From: Prevotellaceae bacterium UBA1743
Lineage (GTDB): Bacteria > Bacteroidota > Bacteroidia > Bacteroidales > Bacteroidaceae
Direction of reading: 5' to 3'
Assembly (NCBI GenBank): GCA_002314945.1
Contig: DCHV01000020.1
Span: 1 to 22,450 of the forward strand
Length of the DNA: 22,450 nt
Shown here: positions 14,852 to 22,450 of the stretch, one piece after another
Position numbering within the stretch: position 1 is the first letter of the stretch
Layout: every line of letters begins with the position of its first letter
Made by a program: the position numbers and the translations under genes
The notes under the pieces: generated by a model
Told to the model about the DNA's origin: nothing
Databases searched by the model: none
Seen by the model: only the letters and a program-made list of their open reading frames with translations

Positions 14852-16656
14852 GACAAAGAGACATCCATTTTCTGGAATACCAATTTTGCTTATTATTGGT
14901 CATCTTCGCGATAGCTCGTATCGTATTTCTCTGGTACAACAATCCAGCAGATGACACTATTGGAGTGATGGATGTACTTCATGTTCTTCGAACTGGATTG
15001 TTGGCCCACGACCTTTCCCTGTCTGTCATACTGCTCACTGTACCTTGGGTCTTTTCCTTGGTTGCTCTACGTTATCCCCATTGGCCTCTCAGAGTAATCT
15101 TAGCTCCCTATTATATCCTTATGGGCTTTTCCGTAGGCCTCATCCTGACGGCAGACTGTGTGATGTACGAGTTTTGGCAATTCAAAATCAGTGCCGTGAT
15201 ACTGAGTTATGCCGCAAGTCCTGAAGGAGCGACAAATAGCGTAAGCCAACTCTTTCTTTTTACACGTATCGGCTCAGGTGTTCTGCTGATGCTACTCATA
15301 ATAATTCCGTGTATTTTGTTCACGCCTACTAAGATGCAAGAAAGCAAGGAACAGAAGATTTGGACACGCAATCTGAGCATCATTTGGATTATTCTTCTCT
15401 CCGTAAGTGTCTTTTTTACACGTACAGGAGATGCATATCAATACGACCGACTTTTACTGAATCATGCGTCCGTAAACCCTATATGGAACTTTGCGGCTTC
15501 ATATTGCCACCCTCAGCGACCTGCAGACAGATATGAAGTCTTTGGGGAGAAAGAACTTGCACAACTTATGGAAGGCCTCTACCCAGAGGATACTGAAGAT
15601 GTAGCAGACACATTACTGAATAGCACAAAGCCAAATGTCTTGATTATCTTCATGGAAAGTTTTGGCGGAAAGTTCGTAAAGGAATTGGGCGGACTTCCAG
15701 AAGTGTCACCACAGTTGAGCAGAATGATACCAGAAGGAGTTTTCTGGGAGAACTATTACAGTTGCTCATTCCGTACTGACAGAGGAACAACGAGTACATT
15801 CAGCGGATTCCCCAGCTATCCCGATGTAAGCCTTATGAAAGAGACGTGTTGGCATAGGATGTTACCCTCTTTTGCTCGCAACATGGAAAAGGCAGGATAT
15901 GAAACATCCTACTTATATGCTGGAGCTATGACGAACATGGGTAAACGTACCTATTTGGAGAATATGGGTTTCGAGACGTTGATAGACGATACGTCTTTTC
16001 GCCCGGATGAACTGACGGGATGGGGAGCACAGGATGAAGTATCTGCACGCAAGGCATTTAACTTGATAGTAGAAAAGGACACGACAAAGCAATGGATGAT
16101 GGTATGGCAGACACTCTCGAGCCATGAGCCATGGGATGTTCCTTACAATCGACTTTCTGACAAGAAGCTGAACGCTTTCGCATACACAGATCACTGCGTA
16201 GGAGAGTTGATTGACAGTTTGCGCAATCAACCACAGTGGAAAAATCTTTTAGTCATCGTCATGCCAGATCATGGTTTCTTGTATGACCAGACCTTCGAAG
16301 ATCCTGAATTTTGGCATAGTCCCATGTTATGGACGGGAGGAGCTGTGAAGGAAGCACGACGTATGACCATATTGATGAACCAAAGTGATTTGGCATCTAC
16401 GTTGCTGAGCCAATTGGGCATTTCGCACAAAGAATACAAGTGGAGTCGCAATGTATTAAGCCGTAATTATGTGAATCCCTTTGTATATTGCAATTATCCT
16501 GCCGGTTTGATGCTAAAGGACAAAACAGGAACGAGTATCTATGATCTGAGTGCCAACACACCCATTGTGGAAAGCCCAGATGACAGGGGTGTTCGCATTA
16601 GGAAAGCACAAGCCATCCTACAAAGCAGTTATGATGCCTTATTTTCTGAACAATGA
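14848..16656 (+). CDS. LTA-synthase-family membrane phosphotransferase 1 (Thr nucleophile)
   Basis: The 602-residue protein has an N-terminal bundle of about five membrane segments (roughly 10-30, 52-72, 82-105, 135-158, 173-191). A periplasmic alkaline-phosphatase/sulfatase-fold domain starts near 262. Metal ligands and nucleophile fit the LtaS pattern: Glu270 in FMESFGG, Thr315 in DRGTTSTFSG (aligned to the LtaS DQGKTS nucleophile), and Asp474-His475 in VMPDHG. Such enzymes move phosphoglycerol or phosphoethanolamine from a phospholipid to a glycan or lipid. A Gram-negative bacterium makes no classical lipoteichoic acid, so the acceptor is more likely an envelope glycan or glycolipid. True sulfatase activity is unlikely because the C/S-x-P-x-R motif is absent. 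Overlaps the genes on both sides by four bases. Confidence 0.85.
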   Translation: MRQRDIHFLEYQFCLLLVIFAIARIVFLWYNNPADDTIGVMDVLHVLRTGLLAHDLSLSVILLTVPWVFSLVALRYPHWPLRVILAPYYILMGFSVGLILTADCVMYEFWQFKISAVILSYAASPEGATNSVSQLFLFTRIGSGVLLMLLIIIPCILFTPTKMQESKEQKIWTRNLSIIWIILLSVSVFFTRTGDAYQYDRLLLNHASVNPIWNFAASYCHPQRPADRYEVFGEKELAQLMEGLYPEDTEDVADTLLNSTKPNVLIIFMESFGGKFVKELGGLPEVSPQLSRMIPEGVFWENYYSCSFRTDRGTTSTFSGFPSYPDVSLMKETCWHRMLPSFARNMEKAGYETSYLYAGAMTNMGKRTYLENMGFETLIDDTSFRPDELTGWGAQDEVSARKAFNLIVEKDTTKQWMMVWQTLSSHEPWDVPYNRLSDKKLNAFAYTDHCVGELIDSLRNQPQWKNLLVIVMPDHGFLYDQTFEDPEFWHSPMLWTGGAVKEARRMTILMNQSDLASTLLSQLGISHKEYKWSRNVLSRNYVNPFVYCNYPAGLMLKDKTGTSIYDLSANTPIVESPDDRGVRIRKAQAILQSSYDALFSEQ

Positions 16657-17774
16657 ACAAAAAAAGATATGACTTCTTAATCGTAGGAAGCGGGCTTATG
16701 GGTGCCACATTGGCCTATTTAGCCCGTATGTCTGGAAAACGATGCTTGGTGATTGAACGAAGACCGCACACAGGCGGCAATTTGTATTGTCGCGAAATGG
16801 AACATATACATGTACATCAGTATGGTGCACATATCCTGCATACCGACGACCGTAAGATCTGGGACTTTGTGCAACGATTGGTGGAAATGAACCGCTACAC
16901 CAACTCTCCGTTGGCACGCTATGGAGAAGAGATTTACAACCTTCCTTTCAACATGAACACATTCCACCAAATGTGGGGTGTGAAGACGCCCGAGAAAGCC
17001 TTGCATATCATCCATTCACAAAGGACGGAAGCACCGACTCATCCCCGTAACTTGGAAGAACAGGCAATTGCCTTAGTGGGAAGAGATATCTACGAAAAAC
17101 TCATCAAGGGATATACGGAAAAACAATGGGGCCGCCCCTGTACAGAGTTGCCAGCATTCATCATTCGCAGACTTCCCCTGAGAATGGTGTACGACAACAA
17201 CTATTTCAACGACTCCTACCAAGGAATACCTATTGGAGGATACAATCAGCTGACAAACGCATTACTACAAGGCATAGAAGTGCGAACGGAGTGTGATTTC
17301 CTGATTCATCGGGATACATTAGTGCCCATGGCTGACAAGATTCTATACACGGGTCCATTAGATGCATATTTTGACTACCAGTTGGGACACCTGCAATACA
17401 GGACAGTACGCTTCGAGACGGAAGTACTACCCATTCCCAACTATCAAGGCAATGCAGTCGTAAACTATACACACAAGGACATCCCCTGGACACGTATCAT
17501 CGAGCACAAGCATTTTGAATCATTCGGCGAGGATGTCTATCGAAACCCGAATACTGTCATCAGTCGGGAATACAGTATGGAATGGCAACCTGGCATGGAA
17601 CCTTACTATCCTGTAAACGACGAGCGGAATACGCAACTATTGCAACAATACCAAAAGTTGGCCGAAAAGGAAAATCACGTCTATTTCGCAGGTCGATTGG
17701 CTGAATACAAATACTATGATATGGCTCCTACGATAGCCCGAGCTATGCAATTGTGGGAGGAAATAATGGCATGA
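16653..17774 (+). CDS. glf: UDP-galactopyranose mutase
   Basis: Cytoplasmic flavoenzyme that converts UDP-galactopyranose to UDP-galactofuranose, the donor for Galf residues in surface glycans. At 373 residues it is the normal bacterial length. The FAD-binding Rossmann motif is GSGLMGATLA (12-21). The family signatures follow: HQYGAHILHTDD (about 55-66), NLPFNMNTFHQMWG, KGYTEKQWGR, IIRRLPLRMVYDNNYFND with conserved Arg, and near the end YFAGRLAEYKYYDMAPTIARA. It sits between two LTA-synthase-family genes with ATGA overlaps on each side, tying a Galf-containing glycan to the operon. No recognisable galactofuranosyltransferase is inside the window. Confidence 0.95.
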   Translation: MNKKRYDFLIVGSGLMGATLAYLARMSGKRCLVIERRPHTGGNLYCREMEHIHVHQYGAHILHTDDRKIWDFVQRLVEMNRYTNSPLARYGEEIYNLPFNMNTFHQMWGVKTPEKALHIIHSQRTEAPTHPRNLEEQAIALVGRDIYEKLIKGYTEKQWGRPCTELPAFIIRRLPLRMVYDNNYFNDSYQGIPIGGYNQLTNALLQGIEVRTECDFLIHRDTLVPMADKILYTGPLDAYFDYQLGHLQYRTVRFETEVLPIPNYQGNAVVNYTHKDIPWTRIIEHKHFESFGEDVYRNPNTVISREYSMEWQPGMEPYYPVNDERNTQLLQQYQKLAEKENHVYFAGRLAEYKYYDMAPTIARAMQLWEEIMA

Positions 17775-19714
17775 AATCTCCCTTTGCCTTTGTGTGGAAC
17801 CTTTGCCTTGTGTATCTTTGCTATATGCTGTGTCGCATGGCATATCTCGTAGAGAACTATGCTACATGGGGAAGCACTATATGGGAAAACGAATGGTTGG
17901 ACTTGCTGAAAGGAAGCCTACTATTCGACACATCGGCCATTCTATACACCAATATCCTATATGCCGTACTGATGCTATTGCCACTTCCTTGGGTGGAGAC
18001 ACGGAGATGGCAACAGACAACTAAAGTGTGGTTCCTACTTAGCAACGGCCTGGCCTTGTGCACCAATTTATGCGACTCTGTGTATTTCAAATACACTGGA
18101 CGCAGGACTACTGCTACGGTCTGGAGGGAGTTCAAGGGAGAAGACAATTTAACCCATGTAATAGGCACCGAGATTCTAAACCATTGGTATCTTGTTCTAC
18201 TGGGAATTGGAATGCTTATTCTGTTGATATGGCTCTATCGTACTCCACGAACCTACCATCCCAAGGGAAGAGAAGCCATCTACTATTATGTCCGGCAGAC
18301 TGTGAGCCTTCTTTTGTTTGCCCCCCTCGCTGTATGCGGGATGCGTGGAGGATTTACTAAGGCCGTACGCCCCATCACTCTAAGCAATGCCCATCAATAT
18401 GTCAACCGTCCTTCGGAAGCGGCTGTGATACTGAATACGCCATTTTCCCTCATACGTACTATCGGAAAAGGAAAATCTATCGTTCCTGCCTACTTTGGGT
18501 CGGATGAGTTGGATAACCTCTACAATCCCATTCATAACCCAGAAAAAAACAAGCAACCTATGACAAGAAAAAACGTCGTAGTGCTGATTGTGGAAAGTTT
18601 TGGAAGGGAATACATTGGAGCTTATAACGAGAATCTGGAGCATGGCACATACCAAGGCTACACTCCCTTTACAGACCAATTGTACGAAGCATCCATGTCT
18701 TTCGATTACACCTTCTGCAATGGGCGGAAGAGTATCGACGGAATGCCGAGTATTCTGAGTTCTATCCCCATGTTTGTCGAACCATTCTTCCTAACCCCAG
18801 CCTCGATGAACGAAGTAGGAGGGCTGGCACGCGAGTTGGGACGCGAAGGCTACACATCTGCATTCTTCCATGGAGCGCAGAACGGGAGCATGGGATTCCA
18901 GGCCTTCGCACGAGCCACGGGCTTCGAACATTATTACGGACGCACGGAATACAACAAAGATACACGTTTCGGGGGAGACAAGGACTTCGATGGGACATGG
19001 GCTATTTGGGATGAGCCTTTCCTTCAGTACTATGCTTTGCAAATGAGCCAATTGGAGGAGCCTTTCCTGACTGCTGTTTTCACAGCAAGCAGCCATCATC
19101 CATACGCCATTCCCGATGCCTACAAGAACATTTACCTGGAAGAGGGAGACAACCCCATCCACAAATGTATTCGCTACACAGACCATGCTCTACAACTATT
19201 CTTCGAGACAGCACGTAAACAGCCTTGGTTCGACAATACAATCTTCGTCTTGACAAGCGACCATACCAATCTGTCCGATCATGTGGAATATAAGACAGAT
19301 TTGGGAGGCTTCGGTAGTCCCATCCTCTTCTACGACCCATCAGGAACCTTGTTTCCAGCAGGGAGGAGACATCAGATTGCCCAACAAATTGACATCATGC
19401 CAACCTTGCTCAGTGCCTTAGGATACACACATCCCTACATCGCATTCGGAAAGGACTTACTCCACACCCCCGACGAAGAAACATGGGCGGTGAATTACAA
19501 CAACGGAATCTATCAGTATGTAAAAGGCAACTATCTGTTACAATTCGATGGAACAAAGACAATAGGACTCTACGACATACAAAACGACTGGATGCAAACC
19601 AACAACTTGACAGGAAAGGGGATTCCCGAAGAACGCCCCCTGACCGATGCACTGAAAGCCATTGTACAAAGTTACATGGAACGAATGGACAACGACTCAC
19701 TTATTTTGAAATGA
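17771..19714 (+). CDS. LTA-synthase-family membrane phosphotransferase 2 (Ser nucleophile)
   Basis: A second member of the alkaline-phosphatase-fold phosphotransferases, only distantly like the first. I start it at the ATG at 17771 (647 residues), which gives the same ATGA overlap as the neighbouring junctions; an upstream ATG at 17753 would overlap glf by 22 bases. About five membrane segments fill the first 195 residues. The periplasmic domain has Glu275 in LIVESFG, Ser321 in CNGRKSIDGMPS at the nucleophile position (Ser where LtaS has Thr), and Asp497-His498 in LTSDHTN. I infer transfer of a phospho-alcohol or a related hydrolysis, with a different donor or acceptor from enzyme 1. A consensus promoter lies within its first 17 codons. 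Confidence 0.85.
   Translation: MKSPFAFVWNLCLVYLCYMLCRMAYLVENYATWGSTIWENEWLDLLKGSLLFDTSAILYTNILYAVLMLLPLPWVETRRWQQTTKVWFLLSNGLALCTNLCDSVYFKYTGRRTTATVWREFKGEDNLTHVIGTEILNHWYLVLLGIGMLILLIWLYRTPRTYHPKGREAIYYYVRQTVSLLLFAPLAVCGMRGGFTKAVRPITLSNAHQYVNRPSEAAVILNTPFSLIRTIGKGKSIVPAYFGSDELDNLYNPIHNPEKNKQPMTRKNVVVLIVESFGREYIGAYNENLEHGTYQGYTPFTDQLYEASMSFDYTFCNGRKSIDGMPSILSSIPMFVEPFFLTPASMNEVGGLARELGREGYTSAFFHGAQNGSMGFQAFARATGFEHYYGRTEYNKDTRFGGDKDFDGTWAIWDEPFLQYYALQMSQLEEPFLTAVFTASSHHPYAIPDAYKNIYLEEGDNPIHKCIRYTDHALQLFFETARKQPWFDNTIFVLTSDHTNLSDHVEYKTDLGGFGSPILFYDPSGTLFPAGRRHQIAQQIDIMPTLLSALGYTHPYIAFGKDLLHTPDEETWAVNYNNGIYQYVKGNYLLQFDGTKTIGLYDIQNDWMQTNNLTGKGIPEERPLTDALKAIVQSYMERMDNDSLILK
17789..17820 (+). promoter_or_regulatory. 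Possible internal promoter in the operon
   Basis: TTTG (17789-17792), a 20-base spacer and TATCTTTG (17813-17820) match the promoter consensus exactly, inside the 5' end of the second LTA-synthase-family gene. A start near 17827 would serve the downstream genes, or a shorter form of this protein. It may be coincidence, since it lies in coding sequence. Confidence 0.3.
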
Positions 19715-20688
19715 AAGAGACAAGCAAGCCCTTATACAGACCCTTCAACATTATAGAGCATTTTCTATACGGATTACTCTTCTGTTTCATCTATCTGTTG
19801 TCACTCACGCCACTACGGATTCTCTATGTATTGGCAGATTTTCTCTACTTGATTGCTTACCGAATGATAGGCTACCGCACTCGTATGGTGAGAAAGAACC
19901 TTGCCAATTCCTTTCCAGAAAAAAACAAAGAGGAACTAAAGAAGATAGAACAGCGATTCTACCATTTCCTATGCAATTATATAGTAGAAACCATCAAATT
20001 GATGTCAATCAGCCGAAAGTCGCTGATGAGACGGGTACAGATGCGCGACATTCACCTGATAAATGATGAGGTACACAAAGGAAAGTCGGTAAACCTCTTT
20101 ATGGGGCACTATGGAAACTGGGAATGGTTCACTGTAATCACTTGCTACGTTACCCCCAAAGCACAATTGGGACAAATCTATCATCCTCTGGAAAACAAAT
20201 ATTTCGACCGTCTATTCCTCCACATCCGCTCACGGATGGGCTCTATCAGCGTCCCCATGAATGAAATATTGCGTACACGCATCCGATATAAGCAACAGGG
20301 ACGGCCCATGGTGATGGGATATATTGCCGATCAAGTCCCCTTTTGGAACAATATCCACTATTGGACCGACTTTTTGCATCAGGACACTCCAGTGCTAACA
20401 GGTGCGGAAACACTAACAAAACGATTCGGTGACACGCCTTTTGTTTTGGATGTGGAATGTCCACGCCGAGGTTACTACAACCTTCGGATTGTCCCCTTGG
20501 TGGAAGGGGATGGCCATGATTTGCCCGATTTCGAGATTACTGAATCCTATTTCCGCGCATTGGAAAAAAACATCCAGCGTCAACCCGAATACTGGCTTTG
20601 GAGTCATAATCGCTGGAAACGTACCAGAGAAGTCTGGGAGAAAATGTTGGATCCTGCCACAGGAAAAATAATTCTTTCGAAAGCATGA
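19711..20688 (+). CDS. LpxL/HtrB-like lipid acyltransferase
   Basis: Inner-membrane acyltransferase of the lysophospholipid/lipid A secondary acyltransferase family. From the ATG at 19711 (ATGA overlap with the preceding stop) the protein is 325 residues, normal for the family. It has one N-terminal membrane anchor (about 17-50), the catalytic HX4E motif His133-Glu138 in MGHYGNWEWF, MGYIADQVPFWN with the conserved AD.P core, and a C-terminal WLWSHNRWKR. The frame can be extended upstream to 19483, but that part lies wholly inside the previous gene and is not credible. It may acylate lipid A or another lipid precursor; which one cannot be told. The operon context suggests the lipid anchor of the surface molecule, or lipid A itself. 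Confidence 0.9.
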   Translation: MKETSKPLYRPFNIIEHFLYGLLFCFIYLLSLTPLRILYVLADFLYLIAYRMIGYRTRMVRKNLANSFPEKNKEELKKIEQRFYHFLCNYIVETIKLMSISRKSLMRRVQMRDIHLINDEVHKGKSVNLFMGHYGNWEWFTVITCYVTPKAQLGQIYHPLENKYFDRLFLHIRSRMGSISVPMNEILRTRIRYKQQGRPMVMGYIADQVPFWNNIHYWTDFLHQDTPVLTGAETLTKRFGDTPFVLDVECPRRGYYNLRIVPLVEGDGHDLPDFEITESYFRALEKNIQRQPEYWLWSHNRWKRTREVWEKMLDPATGKIILSKA

Positions 20689-21509
20689 TCTTCGTCAGGG
20701 ACAAGGGACAGATGTGCAACAACCTGCTACAATATGCACATCTTTATGCTTGGGGCAGGGAACACGGAAAAAAAACCGTATCAATGCGTTTTGCCTACAA
20801 ATACCAATATTTCCATATATGCCACACACGATGGCATTGGTTCATCACCTATCTGTTTGCCAAGTGGGGGGCTGCACTCCATCTGATTCCTTGTGTCACC
20901 TTTCCCTTCGAAAAAGGGCCAGACACTACGACACAAGAACGGAAGATGCTCAATCTTCCATGTTGTGTAGTGGAAGGATGGCGCGTGGAATATCCTATGT
21001 TGTTTTTGAAATACAGACAAGAAATCGTGCAACTGTTTACCTTCAATCTTCCCATTCAACAAAAAGTGAAGAACTGGATGGATAGCAATTCATCCAAAGA
21101 ATCGTTACGTCTGGGCGTACACATTCGCAGGGGAGATTATGCACGATGGATGGAAGGAAAATACTATTTTACAGACCATATCTACGCAGCACATATCACA
21201 CGTTTTGCATCCCTACATCCCGACCGCGATGTAGTAGTGTATATTTCTACCAACGACAAGGAAGTGGATGTTCGGCAGTTCCGTGCAAGTTGCAATCTTG
21301 ATTCGATTCATCTCTTACATGGCAACGCAGCGGAAGATCTGTGTATGCTTTCTTTGTGCGATTACTTAATAGGGCCTCCAAGTACATATTCCCTTGTTGC
21401 CTCAATGTACAACGATGCTCCACTATACTGGATGATGAATGCTAATGCACAAGAGATGCAGATGGAAAATTTCAGAAAATTCGAGCAATTGTTTACACAA
21501 GTTCTATAG
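20685..21509 (+). CDS. GT11-like glycosyltransferase (alpha-1,2-fucosyltransferase family)
   Basis: The 274-residue protein carries HIRRGDY (146-152), the GDP-sugar-binding signature of the alpha-1,2-fucosyltransferase/GT11-type fold. Its N-terminal GQMCNNLLQYAHLYA corresponds to the G.LGNQ.FQYA start of that family. The end has the expected nucleotide-sugar segment (DLCMLSLCDYLIGPPSTYSLVASM). A transferase using GDP-fucose or another GDP-sugar is the best guess, but the changed N-terminal motif leaves donor and acceptor open. There are no membrane segments, so it acts in the cytoplasm, perhaps peripherally on the membrane. It overlaps the acyltransferase gene by four bases, and its TAG is followed directly by the ATG of the next gene. 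Confidence 0.75.
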   Translation: MIFVRDKGQMCNNLLQYAHLYAWGREHGKKTVSMRFAYKYQYFHICHTRWHWFITYLFAKWGAALHLIPCVTFPFEKGPDTTTQERKMLNLPCCVVEGWRVEYPMLFLKYRQEIVQLFTFNLPIQQKVKNWMDSNSSKESLRLGVHIRRGDYARWMEGKYYFTDHIYAAHITRFASLHPDRDVVVYISTNDKEVDVRQFRASCNLDSIHLLHGNAAEDLCMLSLCDYLIGPPSTYSLVASMYNDAPLYWMMNANAQEMQMENFRKFEQLFTQVL

Positions 21510-22450
21510 ATGACGCAAGAGAGAATTACATATATCGACTTAGCCAAGTGTATCACCATCTTTCTCGTATTGTGGGGACATACCATTGATTGGAACTACT
21601 ATGGAGATCCTTGTATGGACGACTGGACATTCCAGACCATCTATGCGTTTCACATGCCCCTCTTCATGACTATGAGTGGTTTCTTCCTCCAGAAAACCTT
21701 GAACTCAGGCATAAAAGATGTGATAATAAACAAGAGCCGTCAACTTCTGCTTCCCGTATTCTCCTTCTGTCTGATATTCCTTCTTTTCCGCAACACCATT
21801 TATATTCGGCTTACGGGAGCAACATGGCAAGACATTCCCTCGTACATATCAGGAGGCGCTATGTGGTTCCTCAAGTATCTGTTTGTCTGCACGCTTGTCG
21901 CCTATTTTTCAAAGCGTATTTTCCGCAATGACTTATGGGCCGCCATTCTCCCTACTTTATTGCTATTCACACTTACCCGAAGTAGTATCTTCCGGCTTTT
22001 ACCCTTCCTCTGGGTTGGCTATTTTCTATCCAAACACGCATCGTTTCATCAGAGGCGACTCATCCCCATCTTCATCGGAAGTATTGCAGGCTTTGTCGCA
22101 CTACGATGCGTATGGCATGGCGAATATGATTTCCCCATACGCTTCGTCTATCTGAAATCCCCTGTACATATCGATTGGGAAGCGGCTTTGCATGTACTGA
22201 TACGTTTCCTCATAGGACTCACAGGCAGTATTATGACCTTATCATTTTGCCAACTTTGGGATAGGATGTGGAAGAAATGCCATCTGAAGGAATTCCTCTG
22301 CCGCATTGGAACAAACACCCTGGGTATCTATTGCCTACAAATCTATTTTCTGGAATTTCTCTTGTCGCACGTACCTCTTCCTGAAGCATTAGGAAATTGC
22401 ATTCCTTTCAAATTCCTAATCGCAATAGTCATGCTCATATTACTACATGG
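21510..22450 (+). CDS. Acyltransferase-3 family membrane protein (partial)
   Basis: The frame starts at the ATG at 21510, directly after the previous TAG, and stays open to the window end (313 codons visible, 3' end missing). The translated start has YIDLAKCITIFLVLWGH with Asp10 and His24, the pattern at the first membrane segment of acyltransferase-3 proteins. There follow FHMPLFMTMSGFFL and NKSRQLLLPVF, also typical, and about nine hydrophobic segments in all. Members O-acylate (often O-acetylate) sugars of surface glycans using a cytoplasmic acyl donor. Here it would decorate the glycan built by the operon. Most family members are about 330-380 residues, so only the last part is cut off. 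Confidence 0.85.
   Translation, partial: MTQERITYIDLAKCITIFLVLWGHTIDWNYYGDPCMDDWTFQTIYAFHMPLFMTMSGFFLQKTLNSGIKDVIINKSRQLLLPVFSFCLIFLLFRNTIYIRLTGATWQDIPSYISGGAMWFLKYLFVCTLVAYFSKRIFRNDLWAAILPTLLLFTLTRSSIFRLLPFLWVGYFLSKHASFHQRRLIPIFIGSIAGFVALRCVWHGEYDFPIRFVYLKSPVHIDWEAALHVLIRFLIGLTGSIMTLSFCQLWDRMWKKCHLKEFLCRIGTNTLGIYCLQIYFLEFLLSHVPLPEALGNCIPFKFLIAIVMLILLH

Noticed and set aside
17753..19714. 653-residue version of the second LTA-synthase-family protein
   Set aside because: The ATG at 17753 overlaps glf by 22 bases and adds MGGNNG before the membrane anchor. The ATG at 17771 fits the ATGA pattern of the operon.
14848..19714. True arylsulfatase function for the two alkaline-phosphatase-fold proteins
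   Set aside because: Neither has the C/S-x-P-x-R formylglycine motif; membrane topology and nucleophile context fit LtaS-type phosphotransferases.
19483..20688. 401-residue version of the LpxL-like protein
   Set aside because: The first 76 codons lie wholly inside the previous gene. The ATG at 19711 gives normal family length and the same ATGA overlap as neighbouring genes.
1..22450. CRISPR array, insertion sequence or phage genes
   Set aside because: No regularly spaced repeats, transposase, integrase or terminal inverted repeats were found on either strand by reading.

Overview
The window looks like chromosomal DNA of a Bacteroidales bacterium (Bacteroides/Prevotella type). The support is: protein relatives I recognise (a fused SecDF of about 1000 residues, a gamma-alpha fused 2-oxoacid:ferredoxin oxidoreductase, rhomboid with a charged C-terminal tail, an 87-residue HU); several promoters of the Bacteroidetes sigma-ABfr type (TTTG, a 19-20 base spacer, TAnnTTTG); and the lack of strong Shine-Dalgarno sites. 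Genus assignment is inference.

Left edge (1-470): the 3' part of a truncated AAA-type ATPase gene of the DUF4143 class, a short direct repeat, and then a stretch without a protein gene. That stretch has a consensus promoter on the + strand, a foldable sequence of about 120 bases and a terminator hairpin that could work in both directions. It is a candidate small RNA.

Minus-strand block (470-10210), read right to left: rhomboid protease and a membrane-anchored endonuclease/exonuclease/phosphatase-fold protein (ATGA overlap); secDF with its own promoter and a strong terminator; tRNA-Arg(CCT), whose 5' end touches the U-tract of that terminator; korA-korB (2-oxoglutarate:ferredoxin oxidoreductase); tyrS, preceded by a 13-bp hairpin; and tRNA-Gln(TTG) with its own promoter. 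This is mostly housekeeping: protein export, central carbon metabolism and translation.

Plus-strand block (10330-22450): the HU gene with promoter and terminator, then a promoter whose -33 box lies in the HU terminator T-tract. It reads into a very tight array: argS, an RNase HI-type nuclease, an MsbA-like ABC exporter, an LTA-synthase-family enzyme, UDP-galactopyranose mutase, a second divergent LTA-synthase-family enzyme, an LpxL/HtrB-like acyltransferase, a GT11-like glycosyltransferase and an acyltransferase-3 membrane protein that runs off the window. Every junction overlaps by 1 or 4 bases or abuts, so the genes are very probably one translationally coupled operon. From UGM to the acyltransferase the set fits building and decorating an envelope glycolipid or glycan: Galf donor supply, sugar transfer, acylation, phospho-alcohol transfer outside the membrane, and ABC-type flipping. 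The product is unknown. This is the most interesting part of the window, and its function is inferred from families, not demonstrated.
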